This document shows, one piece after another, positions 26,327-36,548 of a stretch of DNA of 36,912 bases (positions are counted from its first letter, which is position 1; each line of letters starts with the position of its first letter). The notes below the pieces were generated by a model, which saw only the letters and a list, made by a program, of their open reading frames with translations, had not been told where the DNA came from and did no database searches. The DNA is from Auritidibacter sp. Marseille-P8566 (GTDB lineage Bacteria > Actinomycetota > Actinomycetes > Actinomycetales > Microbacteriaceae), in the NCBI GenBank assembly GCA_945860535.1, contig CAMAQN010000005.1, positions 1 to 36,912 on the forward strand. Reading direction: 5' to 3'. The position numbers were made by a program, and so were the translations under genes.

Positions 26327-28171
26327 CTACAGCGCGCTCGGGTCATCCATGACGATCTTGAGCCCTCTTCGCTTGTTGGCACCGACCAATCGAGCATTGG
26401 TTTTTAGCGCAAGTGCCTTGAGGCTAGCTGATACTTCAGCTCCCTGGCTGTAGCTAAAGCGTATAAGAGCAGATGCACTGTCTGAAAGGTTGCTGCGCAG
26501 GACAATTGCACCTGCCTTATTGGCCACATCAAGCGCTTGGGTGATAGTGTCCTGAGTTCCCTCAAGAGTCGCGATTCTTGCGGCCGGTGGAAGGGAAAGT
26601 GAGTTGACCTCTCTAAAAGCGCTAACTGCTAGCGGCCTATGTTGGCCAAGCGAGAGAGCTTGACCTAAATCCTGATCGACACCCGCTATGTGCGCACGAC
26701 CAGTGTCTGAGAGTAGTTCAATCGCTTCCATCCAGTCTCTAACTGCCGTCTGTTCTGATCTCAGTTGAGGCATAGCCAGCCAGACATCCGAGTCCAGAAT
26801 CAAAAGGGCCGCATAGCCCTGTTGGACCCTCGGAGCCGAACCTGGTGTTGCGAGTATCAGGTGCTTGGATTTCTTGATTGCTGTTGGTTTTGTGTCAGAT
26901 GTGAACTCCGAAATGGTTATTCCCGGAAATGCCTTGCCAAATTCCGCAGCGGTTCTGGTGCTGCCAGTTCGACCCCTACGTAATTTGTTTGAGCCACAGG
27001 CTGCACAGCTGTGGCTAATGCCCTGGCACACTCGACAGCGATACTCGCCTATTTCATTTTCCCAAATAGGACCCCTGCAGTTGTTGCACACCAAGCGCTG
27101 GTCACAACCCGCGCAGTAAACAGTCGCCGAGTTTCCCTTACGTGGTATCAAGACCAGGACCGGCCCGACTTCTAAGGCCTCTCTCATTAGTTTGAAGCTA
27201 GCCGCATCCAAGCGTTGCGCCGGAGCTGAGTAGGAAATTCGGGCTGGAGGAAGCTTTATCTCCATGTCCTTGAGGTAGCCAATCTCTACTAGGCGCTGAA
27301 TCTCGAGTGAGCGATAGTTAGCGGCGAAGAGCAATTTCACATCGTCGGTCGCCCTCATTAGAGCGATTTCTCTGGCGTGAGTATATGGTGATCCCTGCTC
27401 ACGAAGTGAATCATCACCGTCGTCAAAAAGTGCAATGACTCCCAAGTTTCTAACCGGCGCATAAATCGCAGAGCGGCTACCGATGACTATCGATTTGTCT
27501 TGAATAAGTGCTCGGTGAAAGTTTGTGAATCTATCGGACTTCTTTTCCCCCGGTAGCCAAGTTGAGATTAGATTCTCCAAACCCATGCTGCTTAGCAATG
27601 CCGCGAGCTGATTGATTTGATCCCGCTCCGGAACTATTAGGAGCGCAGACTTGCCAGCCTCAATTGCTTCCACAGCCGCGCGGAGAAACAGCCAACACCA
27701 GTCCGGATAACGCATGCCCTCATGTGTTAGCGATCTAGCTGAGGTAAGTACCGCTGATCTACTTGGCAGTGAAGTGATTCCAGGCAGGCTAGGGACATCT
27801 ACCAAAGCCTCCGGGATTGGATCATAGATCGGCTTTGGAATCCTCGGCATGTGTTCGACCACCGCCTGCTGCAGAATTTCTCCGAGCGCTACTGCTTGCC
27901 GATTCGCCACCTGCCTAGCGAGCCTGAAGATCTCTTGCGTCACAACAGGTTCAGGGTCGACTATCTCAACAAGTTCAGATGTGGCAAACGAACTCTCTGT
28001 TGGCAGTGATGCGATAAACCCAGAGGCAAGCTTCTTGGTTCTACCCAGCTGGAATCTAACCCGCTGACCAACCTGTACGCTATCCGCCAGGTTTTTGGGA
28101 ACGAGGAAATCAAACTCTCTATCAAGTTGGAGCAGGTCCGACTCAACAACTACGCGCGCGTAGTTGGCCAT
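26327..28171 (-). CDS. priA: PriA-like primosomal protein, helicase motifs degenerate
   Basis: PriA reloads the replisome at stalled forks. The 614-residue protein has the N-terminal 3'-DNA-binding domain (about 1-105), a helicase-like body, and an intact zinc-binding insert with cysteines 353, 356, 362, 365, 379, 382, 389 and 392. The helicase core is degenerate: the place of the GxTGSGKT Walker A motif (about 138-150) reads AVLTSARSLTH, and the DEEH box is FDDGDD (249-254). ATPase-defective PriA proteins are known across actinobacteria, so this is probably a structural loader rather than a helicase. The ATG directly abuts the metK stop (TAGATG). Confidence 0.93.
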   Translation of the reverse strand: MANYARVVVESDLLQLDREFDFLVPKNLADSVQVGQRVRFQLGRTKKLASGFIASLPTESSFATSELVEIVDPEPVVTQEIFRLARQVANRQAVALGEILQQAVVEHMPRIPKPIYDPIPEALVDVPSLPGITSLPSRSAVLTSARSLTHEGMRYPDWCWLFLRAAVEAIEAGKSALLIVPERDQINQLAALLSSMGLENLISTWLPGEKKSDRFTNFHRALIQDKSIVIGSRSAIYAPVRNLGVIALFDDGDDSLREQGSPYTHAREIALMRATDDVKLLFAANYRSLEIQRLVEIGYLKDMEIKLPPARISYSAPAQRLDAASFKLMREALEVGPVLVLIPRKGNSATVYCAGCDQRLVCNNCRGPIWENEIGEYRCRVCQGISHSCAACGSNKLRRGRTGSTRTAAEFGKAFPGITISEFTSDTKPTAIKKSKHLILATPGSAPRVQQGYAALLILDSDVWLAMPQLRSEQTAVRDWMEAIELLSDTGRAHIAGVDQDLGQALSLGQHRPLAVSAFREVNSLSLPPAARIATLEGTQDTITQALDVANKAGAIVLRSNLSDSASALIRFSYSQGAEVSASLKALALKTNARLVGANKRRGLKIVMDDPSAL

Positions 28172-29359
28172 CTAGCGACCTGCTGCCTCGCGGAGCGCAT
28201 CGGCACGATCGGTTTGCTCCCATGTGAAATCAGGAAGTTCACGACCGAAGTGTCCATAGGTGGCGGTCTTTGCGTAGATTGCTCGCTTGAGGTCAAGCTC
28301 GCGGATGATAGCGGCAGGCCTAAGGTCGAAAACGTTGTGCACCGCGCGTTCGATCGCTTGGGTATCTACCTTCTCGGTGCCAAATGTCTCAACGAAAACT
28401 GCTACCGGTTTAGCAACGCCAATCGCATACGCAACCTGAATCTCTGCTTTGTCTGCGAGGCCTGCGGCGACGATGTTCTTTGCAACCCAGCGCATCGCGT
28501 AAGCAGCAGAACGGTCAACCTTCGAAGGGTCCTTGCCGCTAAAGGCCCCGCCGCCGTGTCGGGCCATACCGCCATAGGTGTCAACCATAATTTTGCGACC
28601 GGTGAGGCCCGCGTCCCCTTGGGGTCCACCGATAACAAAACGGCCCGAAGGGTTAATGAAGAATTTGGCTTCAGAGCTTTCAAGATCTGATTCCCTAAGA
28701 ATTGGTTGAATCACCTGCTCAAGCACGAGGTTAGCCAGATCGTCCTGAGAGATGTCTGGGTGGTGCTGCGTGGACAGCACGACTGTGTCGACAGACACTG
28801 GGGTGTTGCCGTCGTAGTTAACCGAGACCTGAGCCTTACCGTCGGGACGAATCAATCCGTTGTTCAGTTCACGACGCAAGGTGCTTAGGCGCTCAGTGAT
28901 TCTGTGTGAGAGCAGAATTGGGGTTGGCATCAAGACTTTTGTCTCGTTGGTGGCGTAGCCGAACATCATGCCCTGGTCTCCGGCACCCAGCTGGCTATCC
29001 TCGTCCGAAGACCCAGCTCTGGATTCGAGTGCGGAATCAACACCGAAGGCGATGTCAGGAGATTGAGCGCCAATTGAGACCGAAACGCCGCAGCTGTTTC
29101 CATCAAAGCCAATTTGCGATGAGTTGTAGCCGATGTCTACCAGCTTCTGCCTGACCAGCTGGGGAATGTCGACGTATCCACTAGTGGTGACCTCGCCGGC
29201 GACATGAACCAGGCCAGTGGTGACTAAGGTCTCAACCGCTACCCGGGCATCTGGATCCTGCTCGAGCATGGCATCAAGAATGGTGTCGGAGATTTGATCA
29301 CAAATCTTGTCCGGGTGACCTTCGGTAACGGATTCCGAGGTAAATGTGCGTAGCGTCAT
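28172..29359 (-). CDS. metK: S-adenosylmethionine synthetase
   Basis: MetK makes S-adenosylmethionine from methionine and ATP. The 395-residue protein has [12 protein letters not shown] near the N-terminus, the signature [12 protein letters not shown] (125-136) and the P-loop-like [16 protein letters not shown] (269-284). The start lies 21 bases after coaBC. There is no Shine-Dalgarno and no SAM riboswitch; TAGACT seven bases before the ATG suggests a leaderless transcript. priA follows with zero spacing, so metK, priA, fmt and rsmB probably form a unit. Confidence 0.97.
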   Translation of the reverse strand: MTLRTFTSESVTEGHPDKICDQISDTILDAMLEQDPDARVAVETLVTTGLVHVAGEVTTSGYVDIPQLVRQKLVDIGYNSSQIGFDGNSCGVSVSIGAQSPDIAFGVDSALESRAGSSDEDSQLGAGDQGMMFGYATNETKVLMPTPILLSHRITERLSTLRRELNNGLIRPDGKAQVSVNYDGNTPVSVDTVVLSTQHHPDISQDDLANLVLEQVIQPILRESDLESSEAKFFINPSGRFVIGGPQGDAGLTGRKIMVDTYGGMARHGGGAFSGKDPSKVDRSAAYAMRWVAKNIVAAGLADKAEIQVAYAIGVAKPVAVFVETFGTEKVDTQAIERAVHNVFDLRPAAIIRELDLKRAIYAKTATYGHFGRELPDFTWEQTDRADALREAAGR

Positions 29360-29366
29360 GGCAAAA

Positions 29367-29372
29367 AGTCTA
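29367..29372 (-). promoter_or_regulatory. Candidate leaderless -10 element of metK
   Basis: TAGACT on the minus strand lies seven bases before the metK ATG in the 21-bp gap after coaBC. TTTTGCC between the two contains no Shine-Dalgarno. Confidence 0.55.
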
Positions 29373-29380
29373 ATCGCTGG

Positions 29381-30523
29381 TTACTTGGTTAGCCCAGCGA
29401 CTAACTCAATAATCGATGCGCTTACCTGCGCTTTTGATCCGCTCAGTTCAACCGCGTCATCCTTGGTGACGAATTGGACAAGTGTCTCTTGGCTACCTAG
29501 AGCTTCAAAGGAGTTTCCAATTACTGCGGTCACCGACTTGTCCCAGAGTTTGCCACGTGCAATTTCAATCAATCGTTCTTGAGTCTCTTCAGCCAGCGCA
29601 AAAGCGATGTGGATGGTGTTCGGGTGATTAGCCGCGTAGTTCGCGATCAGGTCCTTGGTCGGGGTCAGTTCAAGGTTCAGGCCGTTAGAACGCTTGAGCT
29701 TGCCAAGGTAAGGATTCTCAACCCTGAAGTCGGAAACAGCTGCCGCCATGATCATGATGTCGCATTCGAGGTCCATGGCAAGTTCAAGCTCGTCCACGCT
29801 GCCCACATGAGTCACCTCGATACCCTTCGGAAGAGCAAGATCAATGTTTGCGGCAATCAGGTGAACCAAGGCTCCGGCATCTCTCGCTGCCTTGGCAATT
29901 TCAATGCCCATTCGTCCCGAGGATGAGTTACCGATGTATCGCACGGCGTCAATCGGTTCTCTGGTGCCTCCGGCCGTGACTATTACACGCCTACTTTTTA
30001 ATGCCAGGTCTTCAAGCGCAAAGGCGATGATGTCCTGAGTCTCTGGAAGTCTTCCAGGTCCAGAGTCATCTCCAGTTAGCCGACCTGTGGCAGGCTCCAT
30101 GACTTTTACTCCCCTGGACTGAAGAGTTGCAACGTTTGCTTGAGTAGCTTCGTTCTGCCACATTTCTGTGTGCATGGCTGGGCAAACAATCACCGGCGCC
30201 TTGGATGCCAAAATCGCATTCAGCATCAAATCATCAGCGAGACCCGCTGCGTATCTTGCGATAAATGATGCCGTAGCAGGGGCAATAAGAATTAGATCGG
30301 CTTGTTGACCAAGCTCTACGTGCCTGACTTGAGCGACATCTTGATACATATCAGTCTCAATGGCGTGGCCACTTAGCGATTCAAGTGTTGGCTTCCCAAT
30401 AAAGCGAAGCGCATTTTCAGTTGGAACGACTGTGACCTGGTGACCCAGTTCACTTAGGCCCCGGATAAGTCCTGCAGCCTTGTATGCAGCGATTCCGCCA
30501 GTAATGCCAAGCAGAATGCGCAT
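29381..30523 (-). CDS. coaBC: Phosphopantothenoylcysteine synthetase/decarboxylase
   Basis: This bifunctional enzyme joins cysteine to 4'-phosphopantothenate (CoaB) and decarboxylates the product with FMN (CoaC) in coenzyme A synthesis. The 380-residue protein has a CoaC half (about 1-180) with GGIAAYKA and His68 in VRHVEL, and a CoaB half with TAGGTREPID, IGNSSSGRMG, AAAVSDF and LKRS. The CoaC PxMNxxMW motif reads PAMHTEMW, and the flap expected to carry the catalytic cysteine reads GRLTGDDSGPG, without cysteine; these may be actinobacterial variants. The ATG lies nine bases after rpoZ, whose stop codon begins the hexamer TAATTT six bases upstream. Confidence 0.96.
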   Translation of the reverse strand: MRILLGITGGIAAYKAAGLIRGLSELGHQVTVVPTENALRFIGKPTLESLSGHAIETDMYQDVAQVRHVELGQQADLILIAPATASFIARYAAGLADDLMLNAILASKAPVIVCPAMHTEMWQNEATQANVATLQSRGVKVMEPATGRLTGDDSGPGRLPETQDIIAFALEDLALKSRRVIVTAGGTREPIDAVRYIGNSSSGRMGIEIAKAARDAGALVHLIAANIDLALPKGIEVTHVGSVDELELAMDLECDIMIMAAAVSDFRVENPYLGKLKRSNGLNLELTPTKDLIANYAANHPNTIHIAFALAEETQERLIEIARGKLWDKSVTAVIGNSFEALGSQETLVQFVTKDDAVELSGSKAQVSASIIELVAGLTK

Positions 30524-30529
30524 GTTAGA

Positions 30530-30535
30530 AAATTA
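30530..30535 (-). promoter_or_regulatory. Candidate leaderless -10 of coaBC, formed by the rpoZ stop
   Basis: TAATTT starts with the rpoZ TAA stop and ends six bases before the coaBC ATG. The interval TCTAAC has no Shine-Dalgarno. Confidence 0.5.
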
Positions 30536-30787
30536 GTTAGCGGACTTCTTGATGAGCTTGCCCTCGTAAGCCTCGCGAAGCGCGATGCTAAGTGGCTTGT
30601 CATCAATCGAGGAGTCAACAAGTGGACCTACGTAGTTGAACAGGCTTCCCTCGTGCAGGGCGCTGTAGTACTCGTTGATCTGGCGAGCGCGCTTGGAGGC
30701 GAAGATTACAAGCTCGTAGTTTGAGCCAACCTTGCCCAACAACTCGTCGATTGGTGGGTAAACAATTCCCTCAAGCTTGTCTTTCAT
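30533..30787 (-). CDS. rpoZ: RNA polymerase omega subunit
   Basis: Omega helps assemble and stabilise RNA polymerase by clamping the beta-prime subunit. The 84-residue protein shows the actinobacterial pattern [30 protein letters not shown] and [15 protein letters not shown]. It overlaps gmk by four bases (ATGA). Linkage to gmk is widespread in bacteria, and gmk-rpoZ-coaBC is the usual actinobacterial order. Confidence 0.96.
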   Translation of the reverse strand: MKDKLEGIVYPPIDELLGKVGSNYELVIFASKRARQINEYYSALHEGSLFNYVGPLVDSSIDDKPLSIALREAYEGKLIKKSAN

Positions 30788-31344
30788 GATCCTCTTTCAG
30801 CTTCATGAACCAATTCTACGACCTGACGGGCGCAAGCCTCTAGGTCCAAATTGGTTAGTTGGTGGTCAAACTCCCCCGCAGCTGCAAGTTCCGTGCGAGC
30901 TGTTGTAAGTCTAGTTTGTATTTGCTCTTCTGTCTCTGTTCCTCTTGATCTCAGACGTCGTTCAAGCTCCTGAAAACTAGGCGGGTTGATAAAGATCATT
31001 AGAGCACCAGGAATCTTCTCACTTACCTGGCGAGCACCCTGAAGGTCTATCTCAAGCAGCAAGTGCTTATCTAGCGCCGCTGCTCGAGTCAATTCATTCA
31101 GCGGAGTGCCGTATAGGTGCTTGCCGTGCACCTGAGCCCACTCGAGCATTTGCCCCTCGGCAATGAGTGTCTCGAAGACTGCTGTGGAAACAAAGTTGTA
31201 GTGAACACCATCTACTTCACCGGCTCTGGGTTCGCGTGTGGTGGATGAAACTGAGAGCATGAAATCTGGGAAATTCTCCAGAATCCATTTCACAATTGAG
31301 CCTTTGCCCACACCGGCAGGCCCAGCCAATACAACAAGGCTCAT
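30784..31344 (-). CDS. gmk: Guanylate kinase
   Basis: Gmk phosphorylates GMP to GDP. The 186-residue protein begins almost directly at the P-loop, [18 protein letters not shown] (2-19), followed by the GMP-binding [17 protein letters not shown] (33-49) and the lid with [17 protein letters not shown]. There is no N-terminal extension. It overlaps pyrF by four bases (ATGA) and rpoZ by four. In many actinobacteria a gene for the DNA-binding protein mIHF lies between pyrF and gmk; none fits here. Confidence 0.96.
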   Translation of the reverse strand: MSLVVLAGPAGVGKGSIVKWILENFPDFMLSVSSTTREPRAGEVDGVHYNFVSTAVFETLIAEGQMLEWAQVHGKHLYGTPLNELTRAAALDKHLLLEIDLQGARQVSEKIPGALMIFINPPSFQELERRLRSRGTETEEQIQTRLTTARTELAAAGEFDHQLTNLDLEACARQVVELVHEAERGS

Positions 31345-32147
31345 AGTTTTGCCTTTGCTCTATCAATTAGCTGACCTAACTGCTCCGGGCCGTTCTTTGT
31401 TAGCTCTCTAGACATTGTCGCTATAACTCGGGACGCCGATGCACCAAAGATTGACTTCAAGTCTTCAAGTTTTGCCCCTTGTGCGCCAAAACCTGGAGCC
31501 AAGATCGGGATTGCTATGTCCTGTTCGGTGAGGAAGTCGATGCCAAAGTCCTTCAGGTTCTGAGTAGCTCCAATAACAACACCCATCTCCCCCTGACCAA
31601 TCTCTCCAGCGGAGTCAATCACAGTGCGTGAAACTGTATGGTCTCCAATTAGCGCCTGCTGCAGCTTCGCTGCCTCAGGATTGGAGGTTGCGGCAAGGAC
31701 GAAAAGTCCCCCCTCAACATCCTGGGCATAGTTCAAAGTCTCCCGAAGTGATTCCGGACCAAGATAACCACTGACCGTCAGAGCATCAGATCGCAATGGC
31801 GAATCATCACCAAACCAAGCCGATGCATAACCGAGCATGGTGGAGCCGACATCACCGCGCTTGGCGTCCGCTATAACAAGTAGTCCTGCGTCCTTAGCCT
31901 CACGAATAATCTCTTCAAGGATCTGATAGCCAAGCGATCCAAATCTCTCAAAGAAGCCGACCTGAGGCTTTACGATCCCCAAACGCCCTTGAGCGCTATC
32001 AATGATTCGCAGGCCGTAGTCTCGAGCTCCAGCTGCGGAATCGGGGAGCTCCCAATTGTCCAGCTCGCTCTCTGACGGGTCAATGCCAATGCAAATGGCA
32101 GAGTGAGACTCCATTGCCTCTGCAAGCCTGAGAGAAAACTTAGCCAC
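31341..32147 (-). CDS. pyrF: Orotidine 5'-phosphate decarboxylase, type 2
   Basis: PyrF decarboxylates OMP to UMP, the last step of pyrimidine synthesis. The 268-residue protein is of the mycobacterial type 2 family, with CIGIDPSE (19-26), the substrate lysine Lys60 in VKPQVGFFE, and the catalytic DAKRGD with Asp94 and Lys96. APGFGAQG near residue 220 binds phosphate. The GTG start overlaps the carB stop by eight bases (GTGGCTAA), with AAAGG nine bases upstream, so it is coupled to carB. Confidence 0.96.
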   Translation of the reverse strand: MAKFSLRLAEAMESHSAICIGIDPSESELDNWELPDSAAGARDYGLRIIDSAQGRLGIVKPQVGFFERFGSLGYQILEEIIREAKDAGLLVIADAKRGDVGSTMLGYASAWFGDDSPLRSDALTVSGYLGPESLRETLNYAQDVEGGLFVLAATSNPEAAKLQQALIGDHTVSRTVIDSAGEIGQGEMGVVIGATQNLKDFGIDFLTEQDIAIPILAPGFGAQGAKLEDLKSIFGASASRVIATMSRELTKNGPEQLGQLIDRAKAKL

Positions 32148-35100
32148 TGATCATTGCCTTTCGCTCACGCGCATATTCTTGCAGTGGCTTGACCTTGAAT
32201 TTACCTTCGCGGATAACTTCGAAGGACCCGATTGCCGCGCTTAGCTGAGCCGCGGTTGTGAAGATTGGCTTATCGGCCGCGGTTGTTGCCGCTCTAATCT
32301 CATAGCCATCGATGCGAGCATCGGCGCCGCTAGGCGTATTGACCACGACATCAACCTCACCGGCAGTGATCATGTCCACGATTGAGCGTTGCCCACCCGA
32401 AGCCTTAGAGTGCTTGATCACTGCTTCCGCGACGATTCCGTGTCTTCCGAGCATCTTTGCGGTTCCCTCGGTGGCCAAGATTCGGTAACCAAGTTGGGAG
32501 AGACGCCTCACTGGCAGAAGCAACTGCGGCTTGTCTCGGTCTGCAACGGATACGAAAACCGTGCCGCTGAGTGGAAGAGCTGAACCAGCTCCTGCTTGGC
32601 TCTTTGCGAAAGCAGTTGGGAAGTCAACATCGATTCCCATCACCTCACCGGTTGAGCGCATTTCTGGACCCAACAGCGAATCAACAAATCGACCATCCTT
32701 GGTAGCAAAACGCTTGAATGGTAGCACCGCTTCCTTCACTGAAATCGGAGTCCCCACCGGTAGGTGCTTTCCGTCCTGAGCCGGCAGGTGACCCTCGGCG
32801 ACCAACTTCTTGATGCTCCAACCTGCCATCACCAAAGAGGCGGCCTTCGCCAGGGTTATGCCCAGGGCTTTTGACACAAACGGCACAGTTCGGGATGCGC
32901 GTGGGTTGGCTTCAAGTACATAAAGCACATCTGATGCGAGAGCGAATTGGACATTGATGAGGCCTCTTACCTGAAGACCCCTTGCAATCTCCTCGGTCGC
33001 TTTAGCAACTCGGTCGATTTGGGTTTCACTCAGGGTAATCGGTGGCAGGGTACAGCTCGAGTCACCAGAGTGGATACCGGCCTCTTCGATGTGTTCCATA
33101 ACTCCACCGACAAAGAGCTGCTCGCCATCGAAGATGGCATCGATGTCAATCTCGATTGCATCATCGAGGAAACGGTCGACCAACAACGGGTGCTCGGCAT
33201 CTACAAGGGCATGGTTGGCGATTCGGTCAAAGTAACCGTGCAGAGTCTTCTCGTCGTAGACGATTTCCATGCCGCGACCACCAAGCACAAACGATGGTCG
33301 AACCAGTACCGGGTAACCAATGCGGTTAGCGACAACGACTGCCTCTTCCAAGTTAGTTGCAATGCCATTGGCAGGTGACCGCAGTCCGGCAGCATCAAGG
33401 ATTTGCTGGAACTGGCCGCGCTCTTCAGCCTGATCAATTGACTCAGGGGTCGTTCCAAGGATTGGTATGCCGTAGGACTTGAGTCCCTTTGCAAGACCCA
33501 AGGCTGTCTGTCCACCAAGTTGAACCATGACCCCAAGTAGCTCTCCGGACTGAGACTCAGCGTGAATTACTTCGAGCACATCCTCGAGAGTGAGAGGTTC
33601 GAAGTAAAGCCGATCTGAGGTGTCGTAATCAGTGGAGACGGTTTCAGGGTTGCAGTTGATCATGATGGTCTCGTAACCCGAATCACGAAGCGCAAAGGCG
33701 GCGTGCACGCAGCTGTAGTCAAACTCAACACCCTGGCCGATGCGGTTTGGACCACTGCCGATAATCACTATCTTCTGTCGATCCGAAGGGATTACCTCAG
33801 TCATCTGCTCGTATGAGCTGTAGTGGTAAGGAGTAAGGGCTGGAAACTCCCCCGCACAGGTGTCGACAGTTTTGAACACGGGCCTAAGCTCCAGGCTGTA
33901 ACGAAGTTCGCGAACTTCCTTCTCAGTTAGTCCTCTAATCTGGCCGATTTGAATGTCCGAGAAGCCGTGTTGCTTAGCACGCTTCAGCGCATCCTTGTCT
34001 AGTGAATCGAGTTCTTTCAGCCAGACAGCTACCTCATTGATCAGAACGATTTGGTCGATGAACCAAGGGTCGATCTTGGTCCCCTCGAACGCCTGCTCCG
34101 GAGATACTCCTAGGCGCAGTGCCTGCTGCAGCAAAACCACACGTTCATCGGTAGGTGTCTTAATTTTCTCGAGTAGCTCTGCTGCCGAAAGAGCTTGCGG
34201 TCCCCAGTGGAAAGAACTGCCGCGCTTTTCCAGAGACCTAAGAGCCTTCTGCAATGCTTGGGTGAAGGTTCTACCGATAGCCATCGCTTCACCAACGCTC
34301 TTCATGGTGGTGGTGAGCGTCGGGTCAGCTGCTGGGAACTTCTCAAAGGCAAAGCGTGGAGCCTTTACGACGATGTAATCCAGGGTTGGCTCGAATGATG
34401 CCGGCGTCACTCCGGTGATGTCATTTGGAATTTCATCCAGGGTGTAGCCGATCGCCAGCTTCGCTGCAATCTTTGCGATCGGGAAACCAGTTGCCTTTGA
34501 AGCAAGTGCTGAGGATCTTGATACACGAGGGTTCATTTCGATGACGATGATTCGACCATCGACCGGGTCAACCGCAAATTGAATGTTGCAACCTCCGGTG
34601 TCAACTCCAACCGCGCGAATGATATCAATCGAGATGTCACGAAGCCTTTGGTACTCACGGTCCGTCAATGTCATAGCCGGGGCGACGGTGATCGAGTCGC
34701 CGGTGTGCACGCCAACCGGGTCAAAGTTCTCGATTGAACAAACCACAACCGTGTTGTCGTGCCTGTCTCGCATCAGCTCGAGTTCATACTCTTTCCAACC
34801 CAGAATCGATTCCTCAAGAAGGACCTCAGTGGTCGGCGAGGCTTGCAAGCCAGCTCCAGCGATACGCCTGAGGTCAGTCTCGTTATAGGCAAAACCAGAA
34901 CCCAAGCCACCCATTGTGAAGCTCGGACGAACCACTACCGGGTAACCGAGTTGGTTCGCCCCAGCGATAACTTCTTCGATGGTGTGGGCTATAACGCTCT
35001 TTGCAACATCTGCGCCGCAATCAAGAACGAGTTGTTTGAAAATCTGGCGGTCTTCTCCGGCATTAATTGCAGCTACGTTTGCTCCAATTAGTTCAACGCC

Positions 35101-35433
35101 GTACTTCTCGAGTGAACCAAGGGCATGAAGAGCCATCGCGGCGTTCAGAGCAGTCTGCCCACCAAGGGTAGGCAAGATTGCGTCCGGCCTCTCCTTTTCA
35201 ATGATTGCCTCGATAACCTCTGGGGTTATTGGCTCAATGTAGGTGGCGTCAGCGAAATCTGGATCGGTCATGATCGTCGCTGGGTTTGAGTTAATCAGGA
35301 TTACCCTGATGCCCTCCTCCTGAAGCACTCGGCAGGCTTGCGTTCCCGAGTAGTCGAACTCGCATGCCTGGCCGATGACGATTGGGCCGGAACCGATTAC
35401 CAATACGGATTTAATGTCGCTGCGCTTTGGCAT
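32140..35433 (-). CDS. carB: Carbamoyl-phosphate synthase large subunit
   Basis: CarB makes carbamoyl phosphate from bicarbonate, two ATP and ammonia delivered by CarA; the product feeds pyrimidine and arginine synthesis. The 1097-residue protein is an internal duplication: the first ATP-grasp half starts at [21 protein letters not shown] and the second near residue 555 at [20 protein letters not shown]. An oligomerisation region joins them, and the last 150 residues form the MGS-like allosteric domain ([20 protein letters not shown]). The ATG shares one base with the carA stop (TAATG) and has GAGGAGA seven bases upstream. Confidence 0.98.
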   Translation of the reverse strand: MPKRSDIKSVLVIGSGPIVIGQACEFDYSGTQACRVLQEEGIRVILINSNPATIMTDPDFADATYIEPITPEVIEAIIEKERPDAILPTLGGQTALNAAMALHALGSLEKYGVELIGANVAAINAGEDRQIFKQLVLDCGADVAKSVIAHTIEEVIAGANQLGYPVVVRPSFTMGGLGSGFAYNETDLRRIAGAGLQASPTTEVLLEESILGWKEYELELMRDRHDNTVVVCSIENFDPVGVHTGDSITVAPAMTLTDREYQRLRDISIDIIRAVGVDTGGCNIQFAVDPVDGRIIVIEMNPRVSRSSALASKATGFPIAKIAAKLAIGYTLDEIPNDITGVTPASFEPTLDYIVVKAPRFAFEKFPAADPTLTTTMKSVGEAMAIGRTFTQALQKALRSLEKRGSSFHWGPQALSAAELLEKIKTPTDERVVLLQQALRLGVSPEQAFEGTKIDPWFIDQIVLINEVAVWLKELDSLDKDALKRAKQHGFSDIQIGQIRGLTEKEVRELRYSLELRPVFKTVDTCAGEFPALTPYHYSSYEQMTEVIPSDRQKIVIIGSGPNRIGQGVEFDYSCVHAAFALRDSGYETIMINCNPETVSTDYDTSDRLYFEPLTLEDVLEVIHAESQSGELLGVMVQLGGQTALGLAKGLKSYGIPILGTTPESIDQAEERGQFQQILDAAGLRSPANGIATNLEEAVVVANRIGYPVLVRPSFVLGGRGMEIVYDEKTLHGYFDRIANHALVDAEHPLLVDRFLDDAIEIDIDAIFDGEQLFVGGVMEHIEEAGIHSGDSSCTLPPITLSETQIDRVAKATEEIARGLQVRGLINVQFALASDVLYVLEANPRASRTVPFVSKALGITLAKAASLVMAGWSIKKLVAEGHLPAQDGKHLPVGTPISVKEAVLPFKRFATKDGRFVDSLLGPEMRSTGEVMGIDVDFPTAFAKSQAGAGSALPLSGTVFVSVADRDKPQLLLPVRRLSQLGYRILATEGTAKMLGRHGIVAEAVIKHSKASGGQRSIVDMITAGEVDVVVNTPSGADARIDGYEIRAATTAADKPIFTTAAQLSAAIGSFEVIREGKFKVKPLQEYARERKAMISG

Positions 35434-36548
35434 TAGCGGTTCTCCTCAATCATGCGAACAAACTTGTCGAAGAGGTAGTGGCTGTCGTGTGGACCAGCCG
35501 CTGCCTCCGGGTGGTACTGGACCGAGAATGCAGGAATGTCGACACACTCAAGGCCTTCGACAACCTGGTCGTTTAGTCCCCGGTGGCTTACGCGGACCTT
35601 CCCAAAGCCCTGCGGTGAGTCTTGTTCATCGCCATCCACTCGCACTGCAAAGCCGTGGTTGTGTGCGGTTACTTCCACACGCCCTGTCTCGGCCCGCATT
35701 ACAGGCTGGTTGATACCGCGGTGTCCGAAGGTCAGTTTGTAAGTCTCGAATCCAAGAGCTCTACCAAGCAGCTGATTTCCGAAGCAGATGCCGAAGAACG
35801 GAATACCGCGCTTGAGCACCTCCCTGAGCATCTCAACCTGAGAGCCGCTGGCCTGAGGGTCACCCGGTCCGTTTGAGAAGAACACTGCATTCGGCTTACC
35901 TGCCAGAATCTCATCCGCTGAGGAATCTGCTGGGTGCACCTCGACCTCAAGACCTCGTCCTGCAAGGTGCTCGATTGTCGAGCGCTTGATTCCAAGATCC
36001 AAAATGGCAACCTTGCCAATACGGCTTCCAATCGCAGGAACCGAGTAAATCTCCTTGGTGGTCACCTGGTTGCTAAAGCTCGCTCCCTTCATCTCCGGAG
36101 CCGCGGAAACTCTCGCCACCATCTCGGACTCTCCGGTAATCGCATCCCCGGAGAAAATTCCTGCGCGCATCGCTCCTGAGTCACGAATCTTCATTGTGAT
36201 TGCTCTGGTGTCGACATTGCTGATTCCAACAATGTTCTGTTCAATCAAGTCTTGGACTAGATCGCGCTCGGCTCGGAAATTACTAGACATCCTGGAGGGT
36301 TCACGAACGACGTAACCTGCGACCCAGATCTGGCTTGATTCCTCATCACGCTGGTTGGTACCTACGATTCCGATGTGCGGTGCTGTTTGAAGAACAATTT
36401 GACCAGCGTAGGAAGGGTCGGTAATCGTCTCCTGGTAGCCGGTCATTCCGGTTGCAAAGACCAGTTCGCCTAAGGTTTGCCCCTTGGCGCCGTAGCTCTC
36501 CCCCTCGAAGATCAGTCCATTTTCTAGAACCAGATAAGCCTTATCCAA
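35433..36548 (-). CDS. carA: Carbamoyl-phosphate synthase small subunit
   Basis: CarA hydrolyses glutamine and tunnels ammonia to CarB. The chosen product has 371 residues: an N-terminal domain ([19 protein letters not shown], then [18 protein letters not shown]) and a class I glutaminase domain with nucleophile Cys255 in GICFGNQ and His346 and Glu348 in YHPEA. The open frame also offers a TTG four codons upstream (36560), but TTG 36548 is better: GGAG lies six bases before it and it gives an eight-base overlap with the upstream stop, like other junctions here. It is the second gene of the visible pyrimidine block. Confidence 0.95.
   Translation of the reverse strand: MDKAYLVLENGLIFEGESYGAKGQTLGELVFATGMTGYQETITDPSYAGQIVLQTAPHIGIVGTNQRDEESSQIWVAGYVVREPSRMSSNFRAERDLVQDLIEQNIVGISNVDTRAITMKIRDSGAMRAGIFSGDAITGESEMVARVSAAPEMKGASFSNQVTTKEIYSVPAIGSRIGKVAILDLGIKRSTIEHLAGRGLEVEVHPADSSADEILAGKPNAVFFSNGPGDPQASGSQVEMLREVLKRGIPFFGICFGNQLLGRALGFETYKLTFGHRGINQPVMRAETGRVEVTAHNHGFAVRVDGDEQDSPQGFGKVRVSHRGLNDQVVEGLECVDIPAFSVQYHPEAAAGPHDSHYLFDKFVRMIEENR

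Noticed and set aside
28127-28690. 187-codon open frame on the plus strand opposite the metK 3' end and priA start
   Set aside because: It is antisense to two well-supported genes, has no family resemblance or Shine-Dalgarno, and its composition is what metK codon bias gives on the other strand.
29360-29380. SAM riboswitch upstream of metK
   Set aside because: The gap is only 21 bp and the start appears leaderless, so there is no space for an aptamer.
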